Shown here in pieces: positions 45,513 through 53,824 of a DNA stretch of 64,000 bases. Source of the DNA: CBDFFW01 sp965246945 (GTDB taxonomy: Bacteria > Pseudomonadota > Alphaproteobacteria > UBA11073); assembly GCA_965246945.1 (NCBI GenBank), contig CBDFFW010000002.1, positions 62,001 through 126,000 of the forward strand, in the 5' to 3' direction. Every line of letters starts with the position of its first letter. The first letter of the stretch is position 1. The position numbers and the translations under genes are program-made. The notes beneath the pieces are model-generated. The model ran no database searches, had not been told where the DNA came from, and saw nothing but the letters and a program-made list of their open reading frames with translations.

Positions 45513-46199
45513 TTAACTGCGCAGCTGATACCCTTTGCCGCGCAGGGTTAGCAAATGTTGCGGTGTTTCGGCATCAAGCTCAATTTTACGGCGCAAACGG
45601 CCGATCATCACATCGACTGTGCGAGCTGAGCCGCTTAACCCCAAAGCTTGGTATAATTGATCTCGCGTCACAGGCTGGCCTAAATGATCGGTCAGCAGTT
45701 TAAACAATTTCCCTTCCATATCCGTCAATTGAATGACTGTTTCGCCGCGATATAAGCGGTAAGCCTGCCAATCATACTGCCAATTCCCGATTGTCAGCCG
45801 CTGGCTGCCGGTATCGGTGTTCTTGCGCGTGCGGCGCAGCAGGGCATGCAGGCGCAGCAACAGTTCTTTTGGTTCAAACGGTTTGGGCAGATAATCATCG
45901 GCACCCGCTTCCAGGCCGATAATGCGGTCATTGGGATCGCCGCGCGCGGTCAACATCAATACCGGTATATTATTTAAACCTTGGCGGAGTTGTTGAATGA
46001 AGGTCAGGCCATCTTGTTCCGGCATCATCACATCGCACACCAAAATATCGATACTGAATTGCGCGAGCAATATTGTGGCTTCAGCCGCACTCGCCGCTTG
46101 CAGCGCGGTCATGCCTTCTTTGATTAAATACTCGCATAGCAATTGCCGGATGCGCGCATCGTCATCCACCACCAACACATGCGGCCGTTCCGCGTACAT
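45513..46199 (-). CDS. OmpR-family response regulator (PetR-like)
   Basis: A 228-residue two-domain response regulator. The receiver has the acidic pocket VVDDDARI, the phosphoacceptor Asp56 in ILVCDVMMPEQDG, and the Lys in DYLPKPFEP. The C-terminal winged helix is clear in ITKL-like segments ending RTVDVMIGRLRRKIELDAET and LRGKGYQL. The N-terminus MYAERPHVLVVDDDARIRQL strongly resembles the alphaproteobacterial PetR/OmpR group. No histidine kinase is adjacent, so it is an orphan in this window. It diverges from gcrA with a 178-base intergenic region. Confidence 0.9.
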   Translation of the reverse strand: MYAERPHVLVVDDDARIRQLLCEYLIKEGMTALQAASAAEATILLAQFSIDILVCDVMMPEQDGLTFIQQLRQGLNNIPVLMLTARGDPNDRIIGLEAGADDYLPKPFEPKELLLRLHALLRRTRKNTDTGSQRLTIGNWQYDWQAYRLYRGETVIQLTDMEGKLFKLLTDHLGQPVTRDQLYQALGLSGSARTVDVMIGRLRRKIELDAETPQHLLTLRGKGYQLRS

Positions 46200-46293
46200 G
46201 CTTTTTTATAGCGCGAAAAAAGTTTTTGCGCACGTAACCATTTAGACCAAGCGCGGCTTACATTTCATAAAGTCAATTGTGGCAAAAACGACA

Positions 46294-46313
46294 TTGCGAA
46301 AAAAAAATCGCAA
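46294..46313. promoter_or_regulatory. Inverted repeat upstream of gcrA
   Basis: TTGCGA (46294-46299) and TCGCAA (46308-46313) are perfect inverted half-sites separated by an 8-base A-tract. The arrangement could serve a dimeric regulator of gcrA or the divergent response regulator, or be curved-DNA sequence. Confidence 0.35.
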
Positions 46314-46331
46314 AAACCAAATCTGGTAGTT

Positions 46332-46348
46332 GATTCGAGAATCGATTC
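46332..46348. promoter_or_regulatory. Cluster of three GANTC (CcrM) sites in the gcrA upstream region
   Basis: GATTC at 46332-46336, GAATC at 46339-46343 and GATTC at 46344-46348 are three CcrM methylation sites within 17 bases, 30-46 bases before the gcrA start. GcrA activates promoters carrying methylated GANTC, so this suggests methylation-coupled autoregulation, as known for cell-cycle genes in Caulobacter. Confidence 0.7.
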
Positions 46349-46377
46349 GTATATGTTGGAACTCACTCGAGGTAATC

Positions 46378-46869
46378 ATGAATTGGACCCCAGAACGGGA
46401 AGAGATGTTGAAGCAATTGTGGCAGCAAGGTTTAAGTGCCAGCCGCATTGCTCAGGAATTAGGGAACACGACGCGTAACGCCGTGATCGGCAAGGCACAT
46501 CGCCTTGGCTTATCCGGCCGGACCACGCGTAAAGTCGGACCGAAACCAGCATCCAGTCTTTCACGCCGCAGTGGCAACACTGCACGGACGCCGCGGCCTA
46601 TCGCCCGTCCGCGTTACATCGAACCCGTTGAGCGTTCTGCTTACGCGGTTGATTTAATCGAGCTGACCGAACAGCATTGCAAATGGCCGGTCGGCGATCC
46701 ACGCAGTAAGGAATTTCATTTCTGCGGGGCTAACCGTGCAGAAAGCTTTCCCTATTGCGCATATCACGCATCGGTCGCTTATCATATCCCGATGCGCCGT
46801 GCGGATGGTGTGATGATCGAGCCGCCCGCTGCGGAAGCACCAGCCGAAGCGCAGCAAGCATCTGCTTAA
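46378..46869 (+). CDS. gcrA: Cell cycle regulator GcrA
   Basis: A sigma70-associated transcription activator specific to Alphaproteobacteria that acts with CcrM methylation. The 163-residue product has the DNA-binding N-terminus MNWTPEREEMLKQLWQQGLS and NAVIGKAHRLGLSGR, a basic proline-rich linker, and the C-terminal Cys-rich domain CKWPVGDP...FHFCGANR...PYCAYHASVAY that contacts sigma70. The ATG at 46378 has GAGG (46369-46372) five bases upstream; the longer frame from 46330 runs through the promoter and is rejected. A terminator follows at 46885. Confidence 0.97.
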   Translation: MNWTPEREEMLKQLWQQGLSASRIAQELGNTTRNAVIGKAHRLGLSGRTTRKVGPKPASSLSRRSGNTARTPRPIARPRYIEPVERSAYAVDLIELTEQHCKWPVGDPRSKEFHFCGANRAESFPYCAYHASVAYHIPMRRADGVMIEPPAAEAPAEAQQASA

Positions 46870-46884
46870 GCGTTTTAATTTTAC

Positions 46885-46922
46885 AAAAAGCCGCTGCCAA
46901 ATTCGTTTGGTGGCGGCTTTTT
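46885..46922 (+). terminator. Rho-independent terminator of gcrA
   Basis: AAAAAGCCGCTGCCAAA and TTTGGTGGCGGCTTTTT form a long stem with one G-T pair, closed by a UUCG-type tetraloop and followed by a T-tract. It is nearly symmetrical, so it could also work on the opposite strand. Confidence 0.9.
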
Positions 46923-46948
46923 TATTTTATCCCTACATATAAAAGCGC

Positions 46949-48793
46949 ATGGCAGCACCAGTCAGTTTTCAAATAGGGGCAGAGATTATTCGGCAATTTG
47001 CGGCCACGCTGCCAGCACTGCCAGGTGTTTACCGCATGCTGAACGCCAAAGAAGATGTTTTATATATTGGCAAAGCGAAAAATCTGCCTAAACGCGTGCA
47101 AAGCTATACACAAATTACCCGCCTGCCGCGCCGGCTCCAACAAATGGTCAGCCAAACCACGCAGATGATGTTTACGGTCACGCAAAGCGAGGCCGAGGCA
47201 TTATTACTGGAAGCCAGTTTAATCAAAGAGCATTGGCCCAAATTTAATGTACTGCTGAAAGATGACAGTTCTTACCCGCTGCTTAAATTCAGCGGTGATC
47301 ACGAATTCCCCGCTTTATCCAAATACCGCGGCTCGCGCTTACAGCCGCATGATTATTTCGGGCCATTTGCCAGCGGCAGTGCGCTTTATGCGATGATCGA
47401 AGTGCTACAAAAAGGCTTTATGCTGCGTAATTGCAGCGATGCGTATTTTGCCGCCCGCACGCGGCCCTGCCTGCAATATCACATCAAACGCTGCACCGCG
47501 CCCTGCGTAAACAAGGTCGAACCCGCTGCTTACAGTGAACAAGTACGTCAAGCTAAAGCCTATCTAAAAGGCGGCAGCAGCGATGTGCAGGCACAATTGG
47601 CCGCGCAAATGCAAGTGGCAGCGGAAAACAAAGATTACGAACAAGCCGCCATGTGGCGTGACCGGCTCAAAGCGCTTAGCAGCAATTTCCGCCGCCAATT
47701 GGTGCATCTGCCCAACATGAATGATGCCGATTGCTGGGGCCTGCACCAGGCAGGCGATCAATTATGTTTGCAATTATTCATCTATCGCGGCGGCACCTCG
47801 CTCGGCAACAAACCGTTTTTCCTAAATTTGGAAATTGAACAAGACCGCATGGAAGTGCTGCCCAGTTTCTTGATGCAATTCTATGTCGATCACGCCTTGC
47901 CGCCGCAATTATATCTCGATCCACTCCTCGCGCCAGTGCAAACCCTATTGCAAGATGCTTTCAGCCAGCAGGCGGGTTTTAAGGTCAAAGTCGATGTACC
48001 GCAGCGCGGCGAAAAGTTTGAATTGATTATGCAAGTGCAGCGCAATGCCGCGGAAGCACTGGCCCGCGAATTGGCCACGCGCGAAAAACAATCGGCAATG
48101 CTAACCCGCATGGTGGAATGTTTCGGTCTCGCTAAACCGCCAAACCGGATTGAAATTTTTGATAACTCCCATCTGCAAGGCACCCATCCTTACGGCGTGA
48201 TGGTGGTCGCCTGCGCCGATGGGCTCAACCGCAAGGAATACCGCAAATATGCGATGAAAGATCTGCCAGATAGCCGCGATGATTACGCCATGATGCGCGA
48301 CATGCTGACGCGGCGGGCCGAGCGTATTGCCCAGGCCGATGAAACCGTGGTGAAGCCCGATCTCTGGCTAATCGATGGCGGCAAAGGCCAATTGGGGGTG
48401 GCGCAGGCTGTTGTCGATGAATATCAGCTCGATATCACCGTGGTCGGCATCGCCAAAGGGCCGGAACGTAATGCCGGCCGCGAAGAATTTTATATGCGCG
48501 ACCGGCCTGTCTTTATGCTGCCCGCGCAAGACCCCTTATTGTATTATTTGCAACGCTTACGCGATGAAGCGCACCGTTTTGCCATCACCACCCATCGTGC
48601 CGGCCGTGAAAAAGCCATTCGTGATACGGGCTTAGACGCTGTACCTGGCATCGGTGCCAAGCGCAAAAAGGCCTTGATGATGCATTTCGGCTCCGCCAAA
48701 GCCGTGCGTGAGGCTGGGGTGAAAGACTTAATGATGGTCGATGGGATCAGCGAAAAAATGGCGAAGGGTTTGGTGGATTATTTTAAGAATTAA
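46949..48793 (+). CDS. uvrC: Excinuclease ABC subunit C
   Basis: Makes both incisions in nucleotide-excision repair with UvrAB. The 614-residue product has the N-terminal GIY-YIG nuclease (LPGVYRMLNAKEDVLYIGKA), the Cys cluster around TRPCLQYHIKRCTAPC, a UVR motif (NKDYEQAAMWRDRLKAL), the RNase H-like C-terminal nuclease (IEIFDNSHLQGTHPYGVMVV with the catalytic Asp) and tandem HhH at the end (VPGIGAKRKKALMMHFGSAK). It starts 27 bases after the gcrA terminator. Confidence 0.97.
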   Translation: MAAPVSFQIGAEIIRQFAATLPALPGVYRMLNAKEDVLYIGKAKNLPKRVQSYTQITRLPRRLQQMVSQTTQMMFTVTQSEAEALLLEASLIKEHWPKFNVLLKDDSSYPLLKFSGDHEFPALSKYRGSRLQPHDYFGPFASGSALYAMIEVLQKGFMLRNCSDAYFAARTRPCLQYHIKRCTAPCVNKVEPAAYSEQVRQAKAYLKGGSSDVQAQLAAQMQVAAENKDYEQAAMWRDRLKALSSNFRRQLVHLPNMNDADCWGLHQAGDQLCLQLFIYRGGTSLGNKPFFLNLEIEQDRMEVLPSFLMQFYVDHALPPQLYLDPLLAPVQTLLQDAFSQQAGFKVKVDVPQRGEKFELIMQVQRNAAEALARELATREKQSAMLTRMVECFGLAKPPNRIEIFDNSHLQGTHPYGVMVVACADGLNRKEYRKYAMKDLPDSRDDYAMMRDMLTRRAERIAQADETVVKPDLWLIDGGKGQLGVAQAVVDEYQLDITVVGIAKGPERNAGREEFYMRDRPVFMLPAQDPLLYYLQRLRDEAHRFAITTHRAGREKAIRDTGLDAVPGIGAKRKKALMMHFGSAKAVREAGVKDLMMVDGISEKMAKGLVDYFKN

Positions 48794-48852
48794 TGCTTGC
48801 CATAATAATAGTTACAAGGCAAAGGTGCATACAAAACAAGGAGATTTTAGAG

Positions 48853-49404
48853 ATGACAAAAGTAAATACTGAAGAAGCAGTTGTAATCGCTTTATTAAAC
48901 GATTTTCCAGGTAATGGCATAAATGGTGAGCCTAAGGCATCACGTATTTACACCAGTGATGGAACACATAGCGATCATTTTTCTAAAACATTCGATATTA
49001 TGGCTGAGGCATATTCATCAGTAAGCAGCGGCTTTGTTAAATTTGAGAGTATTTTTCTGGACGGGGGTATTGAAAAGCAAAGGCAAATTTTTATTGCAGC
49101 TGCTGCAGTTGTTTGCATCCAACCTTATCAACCCAGTGAAAGTGGTGATGGCAGTGGTTTTACCATGGTGCGTTTAAGTGGATTAAGCACCGCACCCAGT
49201 CGTGAAAGCTTTTTGAAAGTAGCAACGATAGATGCAGAGGATGTCGCAAGGCAGATTAATGCAGTACGCAAAGCTGCAGGTATTACTGAAGAAATTAGAG
49301 TTACTGGCACCGAGATGGGCTGCCATGGCCATAATCACCATACTTTAGGTGCGACTGACTTAGGCAATTATGGTAAAACAGATGGTCTGTCACCTCACGC
49401 TTAA
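48853..49404 (+). CDS. Hypothetical protein
   Basis: A 183-residue soluble protein I do not recognise. AAGGAG (48838-48843) about nine bases before ATG 48853 decides this start; the frame is open from 48793, where it touches the uvrC stop. The sequence has mixed helix and strand, a hydrophobic Ala/Val-rich strand (QIFIAAAAVVCIQPYQP) and a His-rich C-terminal motif EMGCHGHNHHTLGAT that could bind metal (C-H-x-H-x-H-H). Base composition is AT-richer than uvrC and argS, suggesting an acquired gene. Convergent with argS. Confidence 0.6.
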   Translation: MTKVNTEEAVVIALLNDFPGNGINGEPKASRIYTSDGTHSDHFSKTFDIMAEAYSSVSSGFVKFESIFLDGGIEKQRQIFIAAAAVVCIQPYQPSESGDGSGFTMVRLSGLSTAPSRESFLKVATIDAEDVARQINAVRKAAGITEEIRVTGTEMGCHGHNHHTLGATDLGNYGKTDGLSPHA

Positions 49405-49410
49405 TTAAAT

Positions 49411-51156
49411 TTACATCTGCTCAATCGGCTCCACCCCAATCAGCGCGAGTGCTGATTGCAGTGTATTCTGCGTCGCTTTCAATAAGGCCAAGCGCGCATA
49501 AGTTAGTTCACGCTGCTCGGCGATAATGAAACGCAATTCCGCTTGGTCGCGCCCGTGGTTCCATAGCTGATGAAACTGCTGGGCCAGATCATATAAATAA
49601 TAGGCAATGCGGTGCGGTTCCCGCGCCAAGGCCGCACCGCGCAAGGTTTTGGGCCAACTGGCCAGCAGGCGGATCAGTGCAATTTCTTCGGGATCATTCA
49701 ATTGATTAAATGCCGCTTGAACAAGCGCAGCTGCGCTTAATTCATGCGCACTAAATTGCTCAGCCGCATGCCGCAGCACCGAACAAATCCGCGCATGCGC
49801 ATATTGAATATAGAAAACGGGATTGTCTTTTGATTGCTCGGTCACTTTTTTGAAATCGAAATCCAGTGATTGGTTGTGATCGCGCGTCAGCATATATAAA
49901 CGCATCACATCTTTGCCCACCGCTTCAATCACATCGGATAAAAACACCAAATTGCCAGCACGCTTTGATAGTTTAACCGGCTGGCCATCCTGCAGCAAAC
50001 GCACCAATTGGCATACCGCCACTTCGCCTTTAGCTTGGCCGTTGCTCACCGCCTTGGTCGCCGCTTCAATCCGCTTCACATAACCGGCATGATCGGCGCC
50101 AAACACATCCACCAACAACGTCGCGCCGCGTTTAAACTTATCAAAGTGATAGGCAATATCGCTGGCAAAATAGGTCCAAGACCCATCCGATTTTTTCAAC
50201 GGCCGGTCGACATCATCGCCAAATTCAGTGGCCTTAAATAAATCCTGCGGCCGCGGTTCCCAATCATCGGGCGTTTTGCCCTTGGGCGGCTCCAATACCC
50301 CGTTATAAATCAACCCGCGCGTTTGCAACTCATCAAACGCCGCTTGCACCATGCCGCTGCGCACCAATTCCGCCTCAGACGTGAACACATTATGCACGAT
50401 GTTGATCGAAGCGAGATCCGCTTTGATTAAAACCATTAATTGATTGATGGCGGTGGCACGGAAATGCGGCAGATATTCGCTTTCTGCTTTACCTATCCAC
50501 TGATCGTTATCCGCATCTTTAATACTTTGCGCAATCGGGATCAGATAATCTCCAGGATAGGCATCCTTCGGAAACTCGCCAATATCCTCGCCCAGTAACT
50601 GCCGGTAACGCAAATGCACCGAGCGCGCCAGCACATCCACCTGTGCGCCCGCATCATTAATATAATATTCTTTGGTGACCTGATAACCGGTGGCTTGCAG
50701 CAAATTGGCAATTACATCCCCCAAAATCGCGCCGCGCGCATGGGAAGCGAGCAGGGGACCGGTGGGATTGGCGGACACATATTCTACATTCACTGCCTGG
50801 CCCTGGCCCACATTTTGCCAGCCAAATTGCGCGCCGGCATTCACCGCAGCGGGCACCACCTGCTGCCAAAAGGCCGGTTGCAGGGTTAGATTGATAAAAC
50901 CAGGCCCAGCCACACTGGCTGTAATAATTTCTGGTAACTTCTGTAATTCCAACAACAACTTATCAGCCAAGGCGCGCGGGTTTAAGCCCAAAGGTTTAGC
51001 CAACACCATCGCCGCATTCAAGGCTACTTCACCGTGGCTGGCATCGCGCGGGGTTTCCAAAGCGACGCGGGCCAGGGCAGTATCATCAGGGGCTAAATTC
51101 GTGGCAGCGGCGATAACCTTAATGATGCTGTCATACAGTGTTTGGTATAAATCCAT
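49411..51156 (-). CDS. argS: Arginyl-tRNA synthetase
   Basis: Class I synthetase charging tRNA-Arg. The 581-residue product keeps the KMSKS-equivalent KLSKRAGNLVFLSDVIEAVG (which in ArgRS is often degenerate), the DALR-type anticodon-binding domain at the C-terminus (YLYDLAQQFHQLWNHGRDQA) and an N-terminal Add1-like domain. The HIGH-equivalent region reads NPTGPLLASHARGA (about residues 130-143), where most ArgRS have NPTGP(L/M)H(V/I)GHARG; the first His is Leu and the Gly is Ser, leaving only the second His. This is visible in the DNA near 50740-50751 and is not a frameshift. The rest of the protein looks intact. Confidence 0.93.
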   Translation of the reverse strand: MDLYQTLYDSIIKVIAAATNLAPDDTALARVALETPRDASHGEVALNAAMVLAKPLGLNPRALADKLLLELQKLPEIITASVAGPGFINLTLQPAFWQQVVPAAVNAGAQFGWQNVGQGQAVNVEYVSANPTGPLLASHARGAILGDVIANLLQATGYQVTKEYYINDAGAQVDVLARSVHLRYRQLLGEDIGEFPKDAYPGDYLIPIAQSIKDADNDQWIGKAESEYLPHFRATAINQLMVLIKADLASINIVHNVFTSEAELVRSGMVQAAFDELQTRGLIYNGVLEPPKGKTPDDWEPRPQDLFKATEFGDDVDRPLKKSDGSWTYFASDIAYHFDKFKRGATLLVDVFGADHAGYVKRIEAATKAVSNGQAKGEVAVCQLVRLLQDGQPVKLSKRAGNLVFLSDVIEAVGKDVMRLYMLTRDHNQSLDFDFKKVTEQSKDNPVFYIQYAHARICSVLRHAAEQFSAHELSAAALVQAAFNQLNDPEEIALIRLLASWPKTLRGAALAREPHRIAYYLYDLAQQFHQLWNHGRDQAELRFIIAEQRELTYARLALLKATQNTLQSALALIGVEPIEQM

Positions 51157-51253
51157 ATCATTGCTTAAAAGGTGTAGGGTGCAACGGTCAAATCGTTTGC
51201 ATTAGCAAATTTGCGCCTTAGGCTGGTTTGAGTTATTAAGAGTTGAGAGATTC

Positions 51254-51757
51254 ATGCGAATGGCGCCACGCTGGTTATATTTGGGGTTGTTATTGGGACT
51301 GTTGAGTGCGACCAGCGCTTGCACCTTTGCTTCCGAACGCGCGCTGGTCGCCGATAACGACCCCATCGCGCTACGCATTGCCGAGTCTGCGGATAAAGCC
51401 AGCTCAGCCTTGCAAGATCTTGCGCGGGTCGAACAAACGAAAACCCCACCGAAACCAGAACCCACTATCCGTTACGCACCGTCTGAATTACAGCGCAATG
51501 TAACGATCAGTTGGACTGGCCCAGCGGAAAGCTTGCTAGCGAACCTTGCGCAGCAATTAAATTACCGTTTTGTCGTGATTGGCACCCAGCCCAAAGTGCC
51601 AGTGATCGTGCGGATTGAACAGCGCGATCGGCCGGTGCTGGATGCCTTGCGTTCGATCGGCGATCAAGCCACGCAGTTTATCGATTTGCAGGTTGATCCC
51701 GCCGGTCGCCGGATTGATTTAAAATACAAAGCCGCTGATCCGAATGGTGGGCTCTAA
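51254..51757 (+). CDS. dotD: DotD-like lipoprotein of a type IVB secretion/conjugation system
   Basis: A 167-residue secreted lipoprotein candidate: hydrophobic signal segment ending TSACTFAS (lipobox-like, Cys near residue 23), an N-terminal helix (IAESADKASSALQDLARVEQ) and a secretin N-domain-like fold in the C-terminal half (NVTISWTGPAESLLANLAQQ, VPVIVRIEQRDRPVLDALRS). This matches DotD/TraH, an outer-membrane core component of Dot/Icm and IncI conjugation machines. It is followed by DotC (3-base gap) and DotB (overlap), the same order as the Legionella dotDCB operon. Divergent from argS. Confidence 0.85.
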   Translation: MRMAPRWLYLGLLLGLLSATSACTFASERALVADNDPIALRIAESADKASSALQDLARVEQTKTPPKPEPTIRYAPSELQRNVTISWTGPAESLLANLAQQLNYRFVVIGTQPKVPVIVRIEQRDRPVLDALRSIGDQATQFIDLQVDPAGRRIDLKYKAADPNGGL

Positions 51758-51760
51758 GCC

Positions 51761-52669
51761 ATGAAGTTACGCCGCTGGCCATTATTGGTAGCGCTTGGCT
51801 GTTTGGTGGCCGGACAGGCGCAGGCCGAGTTAAATCTGTTTCAATCCCAAATGGATCAGCAAGCCGATGGTGGCGGCACAGTCAGCGACCCCGGGATCAG
51901 CGCCACCACCAGCACCGAAAAACCGCCCACCATTGACCAATTGCAATCTTTGGATGTCAGTGGGGATGATAGCGATAAACCCGCCCCCGGCCTGCAAATC
52001 CGGCATGATGCCCAGCGCGAAGCTGCGTTATCTTATGGCGCCCGCGGCGGACTAGCCTGGCGCACCTATGAAATTCGCCAGCGCTTAAAACGTTTTTCCG
52101 ATCCGCTCGACCGCGTTTATTCCTTCCGCCAATTACTGATTGGTGCGCCAGGTGGTTTGTATATCGAACCGCCGATTGTGGGCGAAGCAATCGATGCATT
52201 GGATATTAAAGATGAAGGCCAACATGCGGTGATTGCGGATAAAATTTTACAAGTGACCCGCAATGCGCGCTTGGTGCCGACCGCGCGGGAGTGGCGCACC
52301 TATATCGAACGCGAATGGCAAAAACCCGAAGCGCCGCCGGATGTGTTATTACCAAAAGGCCCTGAAGAGCGTGCGAACTGGGAAAAATGGGTCGCTGAAG
52401 GCTGGCTGAACGGCATTAAACAGGCTGAAGATATTTTCAACGATGATATGACACGGCTGAATAATGATTTCACCGGCATGGTGCGCTACCGTAAATTATT
52501 GGCGCAGGCGATGATCAGCCAGCCAGTGGCAATTATGATGGATCGCGGCGTCTCCGGCGGCGGCGTTGAAATGCGGATTGGCGACCGCGCAGTGGAAATC
52601 ACGGGCGAGCCACAATTATTGAACCAGGCGAATACATGGCAACCGATTTCAGTCTCGACTCCGCGCTAG
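51761..52669 (+). CDS. dotC: DotC-like outer-membrane core protein of a type IVB system
   Basis: A 302-residue secreted protein with a signal peptide (about 1-21, with VALGC as a weak lipobox). The family core is clear: REAALSYGARGGLAWRTYEI, RVYSFRQLLIGAPGGLYIEP, VIADKILQVTRNARLVPTAR and REWRTYIEREWQKPE, as in DotC/TraI. DotC joins DotD and DotH in the outer-membrane complex. It overlaps dotB by 34 bases. The N-terminal 60 residues after the signal are low-complexity and poorly conserved, as is common for this family. Confidence 0.88.
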   Translation: MKLRRWPLLVALGCLVAGQAQAELNLFQSQMDQQADGGGTVSDPGISATTSTEKPPTIDQLQSLDVSGDDSDKPAPGLQIRHDAQREAALSYGARGGLAWRTYEIRQRLKRFSDPLDRVYSFRQLLIGAPGGLYIEPPIVGEAIDALDIKDEGQHAVIADKILQVTRNARLVPTAREWRTYIEREWQKPEAPPDVLLPKGPEERANWEKWVAEGWLNGIKQAEDIFNDDMTRLNNDFTGMVRYRKLLAQAMISQPVAIMMDRGVSGGGVEMRIGDRAVEITGEPQLLNQANTWQPISVSTPR

Positions 52670-53823
52670 CCACCCAGTCGATCGATTTCACGGGTGCCCG
52701 CCAGGAAATGGTGGCGACCTGGCCAAACGAGCCGATGCGTTTCCGCGAGGAAGATCTCGATCCACTGTTTCTATGGTGTGTCGAACAACGCGCCTCCGAT
52801 ATTACAATTCAAACCGACCGGCCGATTTATATGGAGGTTGATGGTGCGTTGCGCACCGCTACGCGCCGGTCGATTGATGGCGCGGATATGACCGTGTTTT
52901 TAGCGCGGATTTATGGCGCCGATGCTTCCGCCAAACTCGCCAGCGGCCGAGATCTCGATTTATCCTATGAGATTAAGCCAGATAGAATGACGCGTATTCG
53001 CTTCCGCGTGAATATAACGGCGATTTTAAGTCGTGGTCGTGATGCCGTGCAAGTGACCATGCGGGCCTTGCCGACCCTGCCGCCCACGATGGAACAATTG
53101 AATATTGAACCCGAAATCATCGCCAATTGGGCCCCGCGCCAGGGCATGATTTTGGTCACCGGTCCAACGGGTAGTGGTAAATCAACCCTGCTCGCTGCCG
53201 GTAACCGCATGCTGATCGAACGGCCGGAAGGTTGCGGCAAAATGCTGACCTATGAAGCGCCTATTGAGTATGTTTATGACGCCATCGCATCGGAAAAAAG
53301 CCTGGTTTCCCAAACCGAAATCCCGCGCCATTTACCGGATTTCGCCGCTGGTGTGCGCAATGCATTGCGCCGTAAACCCAATATTATTTTAGTGGGGGAA
53401 GTGCGGGACCGTGAAACAGTGACCGCTGCCGTTGAAGCCGGGCAAACCGGCCATGCGGTTTATGCCACCGCGCATACCACCGGTGTGGCTGCCACCGTGC
53501 GCCGCATGATGTCGATGTTTGATTCATCCGAACGGGTCGAGCGCGGTTATGCGATGATGGAGACTTTGCGCATGATTGTGACCCAAGCATTGGTGCCAAA
53601 AATTGGCGGCGGCCGCGTGGGTGTGCGCGAATATATGATTTTTGACGATGAAATCCGCGAACATTTGCTAACTGTCGGCATGGATAATTGGTCCACCGAT
53701 ATCACCAATGCCTTGCCGCGCTTGGGCCGCACCATGGGCGAATCCGCCCGCCTCGTTTATGAAGCCGGTCTCATCGAAAAACGCTGGCATACGCTGCTGG
53801 AAAAAAGCACCGGCGTGCATTAA
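52636..53823 (+). CDS. dotB: DotB-like ATPase of a type IVB system
   Basis: A 395-residue PilT/VirB11-family hexameric ATPase. Walker A is VTGPTGSGKSTLLAAG (about 174-189), the Asp box is LTYEAPIEYVYD (about 204-215), Walker B is ILVGEVRDRETV (about 251-262) and the His box is EAGQTGHAVYATAHTTG (about 267-283). The N-terminal domain (LFLWCVEQRASDITIQTDRP) resembles DotB/TraJ. It powers substrate docking and transport at the cytoplasmic base. Coupled to dotC by overlap. No other dot/icm or tra gene is visible within the window. Confidence 0.9.
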   Translation: MATDFSLDSALATQSIDFTGARQEMVATWPNEPMRFREEDLDPLFLWCVEQRASDITIQTDRPIYMEVDGALRTATRRSIDGADMTVFLARIYGADASAKLASGRDLDLSYEIKPDRMTRIRFRVNITAILSRGRDAVQVTMRALPTLPPTMEQLNIEPEIIANWAPRQGMILVTGPTGSGKSTLLAAGNRMLIERPEGCGKMLTYEAPIEYVYDAIASEKSLVSQTEIPRHLPDFAAGVRNALRRKPNIILVGEVRDRETVTAAVEAGQTGHAVYATAHTTGVAATVRRMMSMFDSSERVERGYAMMETLRMIVTQALVPKIGGGRVGVREYMIFDDEIREHLLTVGMDNWSTDITNALPRLGRTMGESARLVYEAGLIEKRWHTLLEKSTGVH

Positions 53824-53824
53824 C

